This document shows, one piece after another, positions 34,885-43,121 of a stretch of DNA of 53,147 nt. The notes under the pieces were generated by a model, which was not told the DNA's origin, searched no databases, and saw nothing but the letters and a program-made list of their open reading frames with translations. Source of the stretch: Desulfobacterales bacterium (GTDB taxonomy: Bacteria > Desulfobacterota > DSM-4660 > Desulfatiglandales > Desulfatiglandaceae); contig JAKLQB010000309.1 of NCBI GenBank assembly GCA_022013615.1, positions 1 through 53,147 on the forward strand. The letters are read 5' to 3'. The first letter of the stretch is position 1. Every line of letters begins with the position of its first letter. The position numbers were made by a program, and so were the translations under genes.

Positions 34885-34929
34885 CAGTAACAAGGAATGA
34901 CGTAATATGTATCGTTGTAAGGGTGATAT

Positions 34930-36666
34930 ATGAAAAAGGTTATAGAAGGCATAAATAGAAGACATATTTTTTTGATTGTGTTGGTTTATTCCTTAGCTTA
35001 TGGCCTTATGTTATTAAACGATGGTATTTTTCTTGATGATTGGGTCTTGTATCACATTGATAAAACAATCGTTATGTCAACGATGTCAGAAATGGGCCTG
35101 CCTTGGTTAGGATACTATAACATTTTAATGCTTTCGTTGGACAATATGATCCTGGATTATATGATAGTTTCGAAAATTTTAGTATTTTTTTGTTATTTAT
35201 TTGCTGCGATATTTTTATACGGAACTCTGAAAACTATCGAGAAAATTACCCCGAATGAAAGATTCTTTATTACTATTTTTTTTGCAATATTTCCAGTAAA
35301 TTCCGCGAGGATTGGTTTATTCACATCGCATTATGCGGTATCCTATTTTATTTTCTTTTTAGGATTTTTTCTATTATCAAGATATTTCATAAAAAGAAAT
35401 ATCGTTGTCAGGCTATTTGCTCTAATAATGTTTTTCTTATCTTTTTTCTCATTACAATCGTTACTTGTGTTTTATGGAATTGTGATTTTATTTATTGCCT
35501 ATGCGGAATACGCTAACATCAAGACCGCAAAAGGCCTTATATTCGTACCTTTGAAATATTTCGATTTCATAATTCTTCCATTAGTTTTCTGGTTGTTAAG
35601 AAATATCGCTTTCATGGCTAAAGGAGGAGAGGCCGGATATAACTCGATCAGCTTGCAAAATTTAATGATGAGGCACTATAATTTTGCCGACTGTTTTTAC
35701 TATGGTTTTATAGATCCATTAAAGGAAGCGTTTCAATATTTAAATAACCATTTTTTATTGACCATTATAGTTATCTTTTTGGCAGGTACGTTAGTTTACA
35801 AAGCATATTTTTCCAAGCGGAACGATGAAGGCATTAGAGATTTATTATTCTTGGCTTTTTGTGTCCTTGGTTTCCTAACATGTGCGTATGCGGAGGTTTC
35901 TGTTGCTACATTGCTTGCAGGTATATTTGTATGTAAAGCATTTCTTTCGAGTCACCGTGATGAGGGTATTAACGATTTATTTTTTTTGATGTTTGGTGTT
36001 TTTGCCTTCTTCGCAGGTGTATATGCGTATATGGCGGTTGGAAAAGGAATCGGAACAACCGATTTTAATACCCGCAATCAGATGTTGGTTCCACTAGGGT
36101 CAAGTTTCATTTTGTTCTATTTTGTAAAGATAATTTTCAATACCAAGGCTCGATCCATTGTTTGTTCATTACTAATAGTGTTGTTTGTTTACACGAATTT
36201 TATGTGTTTCCTGGAATTTCAAAGAGATTGGTTTAAGCAATTGTCACTTATTGAAAATTTCAAAGATAGCGATGTGGTAAAGCATAATACAACATTTTTG
36301 TTGGACGATAAAACAAAAGATATTAATGCCAGAAAAAGGGAACATAGATTTTATGAAATAAATGGTCTCATGAAAGTTGCATTTGGTGATGAGAAAAGAT
36401 TGGGGATACCAAAGGATAAATTTTCCGTTTCCGGTATAAAATATTTTGAAAACTTTGTGGGAAACCGCGACTACAGGTACTTCAATATGAATGAATATAC
36501 TAAATTAAAACAACCAGAATACACGATTATCATTAATCATGGCACCTTTCGTTGGAGTGTCTGGGGAAATAGAGAGTTAAAACTATTGTTAAAAAGATTA
36601 TTTTTCCCTGAGCGTTTCAAGAAAGATTTAAGGACAATATTAACTATTCAAACGGTAAAAAATTGA
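34930..36666 (+). CDS. GT-C-like polytopic membrane protein with an internal 45-residue duplication
   Basis: The 578-residue protein has about ten or more hydrophobic segments. An acidic DDW motif (residues 36-38, FLDDWVLY) lies after the first helix, as in the periplasmic loop of GT-C glycosyltransferases such as the ArnT/PMT group. The C-terminal third is soluble. Residues 284-322 and 329-367 repeat each other (LAG...KA...DEGI.DL..L.F), 20 of 39 identical by hand, so a 45-residue block is duplicated. The gene is strikingly AT-rich compared with its neighbours. It could use a sugar from the GT2 at 27781. The family assignment is tentative. Confidence 0.6.
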   Translation: MKKVIEGINRRHIFLIVLVYSLAYGLMLLNDGIFLDDWVLYHIDKTIVMSTMSEMGLPWLGYYNILMLSLDNMILDYMIVSKILVFFCYLFAAIFLYGTLKTIEKITPNERFFITIFFAIFPVNSARIGLFTSHYAVSYFIFFLGFFLLSRYFIKRNIVVRLFALIMFFLSFFSLQSLLVFYGIVILFIAYAEYANIKTAKGLIFVPLKYFDFIILPLVFWLLRNIAFMAKGGEAGYNSISLQNLMMRHYNFADCFYYGFIDPLKEAFQYLNNHFLLTIIVIFLAGTLVYKAYFSKRNDEGIRDLLFLAFCVLGFLTCAYAEVSVATLLAGIFVCKAFLSSHRDEGINDLFFLMFGVFAFFAGVYAYMAVGKGIGTTDFNTRNQMLVPLGSSFILFYFVKIIFNTKARSIVCSLLIVLFVYTNFMCFLEFQRDWFKQLSLIENFKDSDVVKHNTTFLLDDKTKDINARKREHRFYEINGLMKVAFGDEKRLGIPKDKFSVSGIKYFENFVGNRDYRYFNMNEYTKLKQPEYTIIINHGTFRWSVWGNRELKLLLKRLFFPERFKKDLRTILTIQTVKN

Positions 36667-36772
36667 ATGCAGAAAAGAAGAAATTATATTTATATCTACA
36701 CATTAACGCTCCATATTAGCATGGCGCGTTTGAATTTTCTAACAATAAATTGTCGTATAAAGGACAAAAATC

Positions 36773-38251
36773 TTGATCAGTTGTGAAAAGGTTTCGACTA
36801 CTGACTTCAAACCAATCAGTCTGACTGCTTTGAATGTTCAGGATTTTTATAACAGGAATGCTGCTCGCGTCGATAATAGCCACCATCGCAATAGCGGCTA
36901 TTACAGCGAACTGGAGAAGATTCTTCGTTCCATTGTGCTTCCCGGCCAAAAGGTGCTCGACCTTGGCTGTGGGAACGGAGATCTTCTGGCCGCGCTCGAT
37001 GTATCAGAAGGCGTGGGAATTGATCTCTCCGATGAGATGATCAAGATTGCCTGCAGGAAGCATAATCAACCCGGAATATCCTTCCTCGTGGGAGACGTTG
37101 CGGATCGTCAAGTTTATTCTTACCTGCAAAGACAATTTGATGTGATCATCCTGCGCAATGTAATAACTGAGATTCATGATGTACAGGCTGTCTTCGAAGC
37201 CCTCCACGAGGTATGTCATGCACGGACACGCGTTATTGTTTTCAGTTATAGTCGCGTCTGGCAAATCCCGCTTCAGATTGCCGAGCAGCTGGGGATTAAG
37301 GTCCAGAACCCTGTCAATAACTGGCTTAGTTCTGACATGGTTGGAGAGATGCTGCACTTGGCAGATTTTGAGATCGTTCGCTCTATCAACCACCAGATTT
37401 TTCCGTTGAATATGGGACGTCTTACAAGCTGGATTAACCGATATGTCGGGAACCTCCCTATTATCAACCAGTTTGCCCTGATGTTCGGGATCATTGCCAG
37501 ACCTCTTCGGCACCGTCACTTTCCTTCCGATGACCCGGCGATTTCCGTAGTGATCCCCTGCAGGAACGAGTCAGGCCACATCGAATCATTGGCAAACCGT
37601 CTGCCTGATCTGGGTCCTGAAATGGAAGTGATCTGGGTGGAGGGAAATTCGACGGATGATACCACGGAGATAATCAAGGAGGTCATCGCGCGACATCCTG
37701 AAAAGAAGTGGCGCTTTCTTCAGCAGCCCGGCAAGGGGAAGGGCGATGCCGTCCGTTATGCCTTTGCCCATGCCCGGGGAGATATTCTCATGATACTGGA
37801 TGCCGATATCACTGTCCCTCCTGAGGATCTACCGAAATTTGTCAATCTGCTTACAAACGGCAAGGCTGAATTCGTCAACGGCTGCCGCCTCGTCTATCCG
37901 ATGGATGAAAAATCCATGCGGTTTCTCAATCTGCTGGGGAATCGTTTTTTTGCCGCCCTTTTTTCCTTTCTCCTCGGACAGAAGGTCCGGGATACCCTTT
38001 GCGGCACTAAAGTGCTCTGGCATGACGATTACCGGCGGATCAGTGAAAACCGCTCCTATTTTGGCGACTTCGACCCCTTTGGCGATTTCGACCTTCTTTT
38101 CGGCGCCTCGCGGCTCAACCTCAAGATTGTGGATCTGCCCATTCGCTATGGCGAGCGCACTTATGGTACGACGAATATTTCACGATTCAGTGACGGCATC
38201 CTTCTGCTGAGGATGTGCGCGTATGCCGCAAAAAAGTTAAAATTTATTTAA
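36773..38251 (+). CDS. Fusion of SAM methyltransferase and GT2 glycosyltransferase
   Basis: The 492-residue protein joins two domains. Residues about 20-230 form a class I methyltransferase with KVLDLGCGNGDLL near 60-72 and GIDLSDEM. Residues about 255-492 form a GT2 glycosyltransferase of the GT-A fold, with ISVVIPCRNESGHIE near 257, the ILDADITVPP metal site (DAD at 343-345) and a C-terminal DFDPFGDFDLLFGA. The start is TTG at 36773 with AAGGA 9 nt before; no in-frame ATG precedes the methyltransferase core. One polypeptide could transfer and methylate in sequence, perhaps capping a chain. This gene is GC-richer than the previous one. Confidence 0.88.
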   Translation: MISCEKVSTTDFKPISLTALNVQDFYNRNAARVDNSHHRNSGYYSELEKILRSIVLPGQKVLDLGCGNGDLLAALDVSEGVGIDLSDEMIKIACRKHNQPGISFLVGDVADRQVYSYLQRQFDVIILRNVITEIHDVQAVFEALHEVCHARTRVIVFSYSRVWQIPLQIAEQLGIKVQNPVNNWLSSDMVGEMLHLADFEIVRSINHQIFPLNMGRLTSWINRYVGNLPIINQFALMFGIIARPLRHRHFPSDDPAISVVIPCRNESGHIESLANRLPDLGPEMEVIWVEGNSTDDTTEIIKEVIARHPEKKWRFLQQPGKGKGDAVRYAFAHARGDILMILDADITVPPEDLPKFVNLLTNGKAEFVNGCRLVYPMDEKSMRFLNLLGNRFFAALFSFLLGQKVRDTLCGTKVLWHDDYRRISENRSYFGDFDPFGDFDLLFGASRLNLKIVDLPIRYGERTYGTTNISRFSDGILLLRMCAYAAKKLKFI

Positions 38252-38274
38252 CATGGGCATTAAGGACTTAAAAT

Positions 38275-38397
38275 ATGTGGATACTCATTGAGAGTCTAAT
38301 GGGGCGTTTCGCCGGTCATCTGCAATGGCAGGGAAAATATCTTTATTCGGTCATATCTCTTGAACTGCAAAAACCAGATGATTGCCAGGGGTATTGA
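38275..38397 (+). CDS. Putative 40-residue small protein (uncertain)
   Basis: ATG at 38275 follows AAGGA with an 8-nt spacing and opens a 40-codon frame that ends 2 nt before the ATG of the next methyltransferase gene. The predicted product starts MWILIESLMGRF and is moderately hydrophobic at its start. I recognise no family. The good ribosome binding site and close spacing argue for translation, but the small size means it could be a decayed remnant or a leader peptide that promotes expression of the downstream gene. Confidence 0.3.
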   Translation: MWILIESLMGRFAGHLQWQGKYLYSVISLELQKPDDCQGY

Positions 38398-38399
38398 AT

Positions 38400-39188
38400 A
38401 TGAGTGTCGCTATCCCAATGCCCGATTGGGTCGAGAAGCACAGAACCATTTTCACCCGGAAAGAATCTCTGCGCTTTTATTATCGGGAGGTCTTTGCTTC
38501 TCTCCTGAGACAGCATCTGCTTTCGGGCCCGACTCTGGAGATTGGAAGCGGCCCGGGGTTTCTTTCCCAGTTGGTCGAGGGTTTGATTACATCGGATTAC
38601 GAATATTTGCCCGGTATCAATGTCGTCTGTGACGCCCATGAGCTCCCTTTCTCGGATCAGAGTTTTTCCAATGTCTTCTTCGTGGATGCATTGCATCATT
38701 TGAAATCTCCTTTGGCATGCTTCCGTGAAATTTCAAGGGTGCTGCGATCCGGTGGCAGGTTGGTCATGATCGAACCTTACACGACCCCTTTGTCAAGGGT
38801 CTTTTACAAGTACATTCATCATGAATCTTGTTACTCTCCGGAGGACGTCTGGAACAATGCCTTTCCAGCCGATAAAGAACCCATGATGGGCAACGCGGAA
38901 ATCCCCCGGGCTTTGCTGGTGAAGAACAACGGCCCTGTAACAGGCAATACGCCTGCCAGTGGTTTGAGACTTTGCAAGCTGATGCCCTTTGCGGGTCTCA
39001 GCTATCTTTTGACCGGCGGGTTTCAGTCCTGGCAGTTTCCACTGATTCTAATTCGATCATTGTATTTTATGGAAGAAAAGACGCGTCGCCTATGGATTTC
39101 ATTGGCAGCCACACGCTGTCTTGCCGTTCTTGAGCGCCAGAATGAACAGTCATTAATTAGCGAGGGAACAGGACATCTTGACGGATAG
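38400..39188 (+). CDS. Class I SAM-dependent methyltransferase
   Basis: This is a 262-residue protein when started at ATG 38400. A TTG at 38382 is also in frame, but AGGGG sits at a better distance from ATG 38400. Motif I is TLEIGSGPGFLSQL near 45-58, and DALHHLKSP and EISRVLRSGGRLVMIEP follow in order. The C-terminal half has a hydrophobic piece (about 195-225) that may touch the membrane. It overlaps the next methyltransferase gene by 11 nt. Such paired methyltransferases suggest two positions on one sugar. Confidence 0.78.
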   Translation: MSVAIPMPDWVEKHRTIFTRKESLRFYYREVFASLLRQHLLSGPTLEIGSGPGFLSQLVEGLITSDYEYLPGINVVCDAHELPFSDQSFSNVFFVDALHHLKSPLACFREISRVLRSGGRLVMIEPYTTPLSRVFYKYIHHESCYSPEDVWNNAFPADKEPMMGNAEIPRALLVKNNGPVTGNTPASGLRLCKLMPFAGLSYLLTGGFQSWQFPLILIRSLYFMEEKTRRLWISLAATRCLAVLERQNEQSLISEGTGHLDG

Positions 39189-39918
39189 AGATACCTTACG
39201 GGGAAAGCATGAGATCGTTCACGGCTCCTTTCTGTCTCAGGGCGATACTGAAAGAATCTGGGGTTGGGGGACACCGGCCGGTAGCGTGCGGGCTCGGCGC
39301 AGGGCTGACTTAATCATCGGAGCAGCGGGTCTGAATCGAAATGCCCTTGTTCTGGAAGTGGGCTGTGGGACGGGAGTTTTTACAGAATATTTTGCCGATA
39401 CGGGAGCCCAACTGATAGCTGTAGACATTTCGCCGGAACTACTGCAGAAAGCCAGAAAGCGCAACCTTCCGGCTGAACGGGTCCTCTTTAAGGAAAGCCG
39501 GTTCGAGGATTGCGACATCGATGGCCCTTTCGATGCCGTGATCGGTTCCTCCGTCCTGCACCATCTGGATATTGAAGCAGCTCTCGTAAAGATGTTAAAT
39601 TTGTTGAAACCAGGAGGTTTTCTGTGCTTCGCCGAGCCCAACGCCATCAACCCTCAGGTTTTTCTGATGTTCAGATTCCGTTCATATTTTCCCGAAGTAT
39701 CGCCCGATGAAAACCCATTTCTAAGATGGCAATTAAAGGATAAACTGATCAGGGCGGGTTTTGATGTTCCAGAAATTATCCCTTTCGACTGGCTGCACCC
39801 CGCTATCCCTCCTCCCCTCATCGGCGTTGTCGATAAGATGGGACAAATGATGGAAAAGATCCCTTTCCTGCGGGAATTTGCAGGTTCATTGCTAATCAGT
39901 GCGCGTCGGCCGTCATAA
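39178..39918 (+). CDS. Class I SAM-dependent methyltransferase
   Basis: This is a 246-residue methyltransferase with motif I VLEVGCGTGVFTEYF (from about residue 58), AVDISPELLQKA, SSVLHHLDIE and LKPGGFLCFAEP. The start is TTG 39178 with AGGAC nearby. No ATG exists in frame near the N-terminus, and the conserved domain needs this start. It overlaps the previous gene. A 130-nt region with only a doubtful 26-codon open frame (39947-40027) separates it from the next methyltransferase. Confidence 0.8.
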   Translation: MTDRDTLRGKHEIVHGSFLSQGDTERIWGWGTPAGSVRARRRADLIIGAAGLNRNALVLEVGCGTGVFTEYFADTGAQLIAVDISPELLQKARKRNLPAERVLFKESRFEDCDIDGPFDAVIGSSVLHHLDIEAALVKMLNLLKPGGFLCFAEPNAINPQVFLMFRFRSYFPEVSPDENPFLRWQLKDKLIRAGFDVPEIIPFDWLHPAIPPPLIGVVDKMGQMMEKIPFLREFAGSLLISARRPS

Positions 39919-40059
39919 TGCGCCAATTTTAAAAAAGTGCGGATTTATGGCCAAGATTAAGGACTATCTGAAGAATATCGACAAAATTCAAACTACAAAA
40001 CATATTAAAAAATACTCAATAAGATAGATTAATCATGTCATCATGAAGAGGTGCGTGTT

Positions 40060-41108
40060 ATGTTGAATCAGTTGTCTTATCTTCAATGCCCGGAATGTAA
40101 GACCGGCAATCTTGTCTTTCTCATAGATAAATATGAATGCGGACGCTGTAGGTCAGTATATTCTTTCTTAGGACCAAATTCTGTAAATTTACTTCGCAAC
40201 AACAAGTTAACGAAGACAAAAAAATCGATTCAAGAATTCTGGGGTGATACACGCCAACAATGGTATTCATCTTTTGATGATGATCTTGATCAAGAAAAAC
40301 TTTTGAAGAATCTAAATTATCTTGAAGATATGTTTCGACAAAGGCGACATTTAGCTACTACTGAACTTAAGTTAGATGAACTTAAAAATCAGCGAGTATT
40401 GGAAATTGGTTGTGGAGGAGGAGGGCACTCTGCTCTTTTTAGAAATTATGGTGCGAACGTTACTGCTGTTGATATAACGCCAGAACGCGTGACTTCAACG
40501 GCGAAGAAGCTTATGATATTGGACGAGCGTGGAGAAACAGGTAGTGGTGTCGCATTTCTTGCCGATGCGGAAGAGCTTCCGTTCGAAGCCAATTATTTTG
40601 ATATAGTTTATTCAAATGGAGTGTTGCATCATTCTGAAAACACAGAAAAATGCATTGATGAAATATTTAGGGTATTGAGGCCCGGCGGCAAAGCTATTGT
40701 GATGCTGTATAACAAAAATTCTGTTTATTATTGGACCAGTATATTTTTGAAAGGCATTCTAAGTGGCGATATTTTCAAATATCCCAATGCAGAATGGATA
40801 GGCCGGATTACTGAAGGTATACCAAAATACGGTGTTACAAAAAATCCGATCACAAGATTTTATTCTAAAAAGGGAATAGCCTTTTTAGTAAATTTAACAT
40901 TATCTCCTTACGTAAAAATTCGTTTAGATTTTCAGATCTACCTAAATTGTCCTTTGTTTGTAATTTATTGTTGAAAATTTGTGGGCATAAAGAACACCCC
41001 GGTGGAATCATTGTGTATGGCAAGCCAATTTTGTGTGAAAGCAACTTAGAACTTGCTTTAGGGTCATCAATTGGGTTTGGCTGGAACATTTCGGCTCAAA
41101 AGGATTAG
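40060..41108 (+). pseudogene. Zinc-ribbon SAM methyltransferase with a C-terminal frameshift
   Basis: The N-terminus has CPEC...CGRC (Cys10, 13, 27, 30), a zinc ribbon. Motif I VLEIGCGGGGH is at 113-123, and SNGVLHHSENTEK and EIFRVLRPGGK follow. The first frame stops at 40974, but another frame continues to 41108 with SFRFSDLPKLSFV, GGIIVYGKPILCES and a natural-looking C-terminus. The change occurs near the run AAAAA (40914-40918); adding one A restores a 349-residue protein. I start at ATG 40060 with AGAGG before it; GTG 40051 is also open. The loss affects only the tail, so some activity could remain. A sequencing error is possible. Confidence 0.75.
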
Positions 41109-41174
41109 CTTGGTTTTTATAAAAGTTGTGATACCCGTAAGCGATATGGCTTTGATAAAAACGCGGAAAACAAA

Positions 41175-43028
41175 ATGGTAAAATTTATAAAATTGAATCA
41201 AGTGCGGTTTGTCCGTTATGTATCGACGAATCTCCTTTACTTTAATATTCTGTCGTTTTCAATTCTTTCGGGTGTTTTTTTGCTTATAAATTGGTATTAC
41301 AGCGGCAAACGATTGATAGGTCCGGGTAAAGCCTCTTTCATCGGCATAGTCATCTGCTGGTTACTTTATTATCTGTCAACACGAAAAATTCACGGAGCAG
41401 AAGGAGTAAAGGCTTCATGGAGGCGCTGTTCAGTATATATCGAAAGACACGTGTATGTCTTTCTGATCGGATTCATCTTGATTCATTTACTTTGGTCGGG
41501 CTTCGTTATATTTATGAATCCCTATGAATGGGGGTTTAATCACGGTGATGCCGTATTTTATACGCAGACACTCCGGAATATGGTTGAGGGGCTGCGTCCG
41601 GAAAGTTCCTATTTTGCATTAGGCGCAGCCTATAATCCGCTCCTCGATGATCCCCGTTATTGCGGCGCCAATGGTTATGTATCCATCTTTACCCTTCACC
41701 AATGTTGGCTTCCCCTACTTATTCTGTCGCCTCTGTATGCCCTGTATCCCTTCCCGCCCATGCATATTTATGCGTCACTGATTGTTGTGGCTGTCCTGGG
41801 TGTTTCCGGCATGTTCCTGGCGATCCGGGCCATGGGGGGATCGAAGATTCTCGCCCTTCTGGGTGCCTGCGGATATGTGCTCCTGCCCCACGTGGAAAGC
41901 CTTCTTTTCTTCAAAGGGTATTACGACGTTTTGGGCTTTGCCGTCCTGCCCTGGGTGTTTGCCGCATTGTTTGCGCGTAAATGGTGGCTGCTTTATGTGT
42001 CGGCCCTCTGCTTGGCCGCCATATCCTATCCTTTTACATATACAGCGATGATGATCGGCCTGGTTACGGCAATATTTTTTAAGGCTGTTGCGCCGGGAAG
42101 CATTGTTTTTCTGATTGGTTTTCTGATGATGAAATGGGATGGCGCCCTGTATGTCTCGATCCTGCAATCGTATAAAGACGTAAATGCCATGCCTTCATTT
42201 TTGAAATATTACGTCCTGGATCGCACCGTCGGCTCACTGATCCAGCCGGCGCGCATCTATCTTGTTTATATGGGTTCAATTCTGCAGGCAGGCGCCTTTC
42301 TTCCCCTGTTTCAGCTGCGGCGCGATTCCAAATGGAACATGCCGGTGATTGGCTTGCTGGTTTTGACAGCTCTGTGCTTTTTCCCCATGCTTTTCCGCAG
42401 CGCCGCCTGGGAGGTGCCCCGCAATTGCATGTTAATAGTCCCCTTATATGTCAGCGTGTTCATGGCTTATACGGGTATGGGGCGCCAGAGTGAAAATCCG
42501 GAAATAGCCGCTAAAAGCAGTTCCGGCAAAAAAATTGCCGCCATGTGTTTGTCCTGCTGCCTGATAGCCATGATTTTATTCGGAAATGGCTATTCGGCGC
42601 CTTCGCCCTTGGCGTCGCATTATCCGTTTGGATCGAACGCCAAATTAAGTTCGACAAAGTTTACGGCGGAGAGAAAAAATGCATTGGATAAGTTGGCCCG
42701 GTACGTTCCGCAAAATGCCACATTGGCTTTTATCGCCGAGGGGGATGTCGATGCGCTGCTGGCCAACCGGCAGCATGCCTGGTATATGGGCCGCGCACCT
42801 GAGGGAGTCCAATACTATGTGTTTTTTGGAATTCCCGATGCGCTGTCCATGCAAAAAACGCGGGATGATTTTATCAAGAAAATGCAGCAGGATGCTAAGT
42901 TCCTGCTTCTGTACAGAGATGATTCCGTTCCTCTGCTGATTTACGAAAACAGGCAGGCCCGGCCAATTCCCAGGCAGGAAAACCTTCTCGGCTGGAGTGT
43001 CATATTAAAGGCTTTTGGCCACAGATAG
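41175..43028 (+). CDS. DUF2079-like polytopic membrane protein (possible GT-C glycosyltransferase)
   Basis: The 617-residue membrane protein has about ten or eleven hydrophobic segments and a soluble C-terminal domain of about 130 residues. NHGDAVFYTQTLRNMVEG (from about 122) and FTLHQCWLPLLILSPLYALYP are the features that recall DUF2079, a family with a GT-C-like topology and an acidic residue in the first large loop. The C-terminal ARYVPQNATLAFIAEGDVDALLANR resembles the family's soluble tail. It may transfer a lipid-linked sugar on the periplasmic side. The family name is from memory. Confidence 0.65.
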   Translation: MVKFIKLNQVRFVRYVSTNLLYFNILSFSILSGVFLLINWYYSGKRLIGPGKASFIGIVICWLLYYLSTRKIHGAEGVKASWRRCSVYIERHVYVFLIGFILIHLLWSGFVIFMNPYEWGFNHGDAVFYTQTLRNMVEGLRPESSYFALGAAYNPLLDDPRYCGANGYVSIFTLHQCWLPLLILSPLYALYPFPPMHIYASLIVVAVLGVSGMFLAIRAMGGSKILALLGACGYVLLPHVESLLFFKGYYDVLGFAVLPWVFAALFARKWWLLYVSALCLAAISYPFTYTAMMIGLVTAIFFKAVAPGSIVFLIGFLMMKWDGALYVSILQSYKDVNAMPSFLKYYVLDRTVGSLIQPARIYLVYMGSILQAGAFLPLFQLRRDSKWNMPVIGLLVLTALCFFPMLFRSAAWEVPRNCMLIVPLYVSVFMAYTGMGRQSENPEIAAKSSSGKKIAAMCLSCCLIAMILFGNGYSAPSPLASHYPFGSNAKLSSTKFTAERKNALDKLARYVPQNATLAFIAEGDVDALLANRQHAWYMGRAPEGVQYYVFFGIPDALSMQKTRDDFIKKMQQDAKFLLLYRDDSVPLLIYENRQARPIPRQENLLGWSVILKAFGHR

Positions 43029-43040
43029 ATATCTCCTGTA

Positions 43041-43094
43041 TGCCGGGTGGCCGGCAATATTCGGAGTTATTTTCACGGTTTTATTTTCCCGTGA
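43041..43094 (+). promoter_or_regulatory. Two short hairpins before the asparagine-synthase gene
   Basis: TGCCGG/CCGGCA (43041-43056, four-base loop) and TCACGG/CCGTGA (43073-43094, T-rich ten-base loop) lie between the stop at 43028 and the ATG at 43122. Neither is followed by a long T-run. They may slow transcription or protect the mRNA 3' end. AAAGAGC before ATG 43122 is a modest ribosome binding site. Functional meaning is unproven. Confidence 0.25.
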
Positions 43095-43121
43095 GTAAAT
43101 CCTTCTTAAAGAGCTAAATCC

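Noticed and set aside
39947..40027. 26-codon open frame (MAKIKDYLKNID)
   Set aside because: Ribosome binding site is weak, no family is recognised and it lies in a lysine-rich AT stretch; chance is likely.
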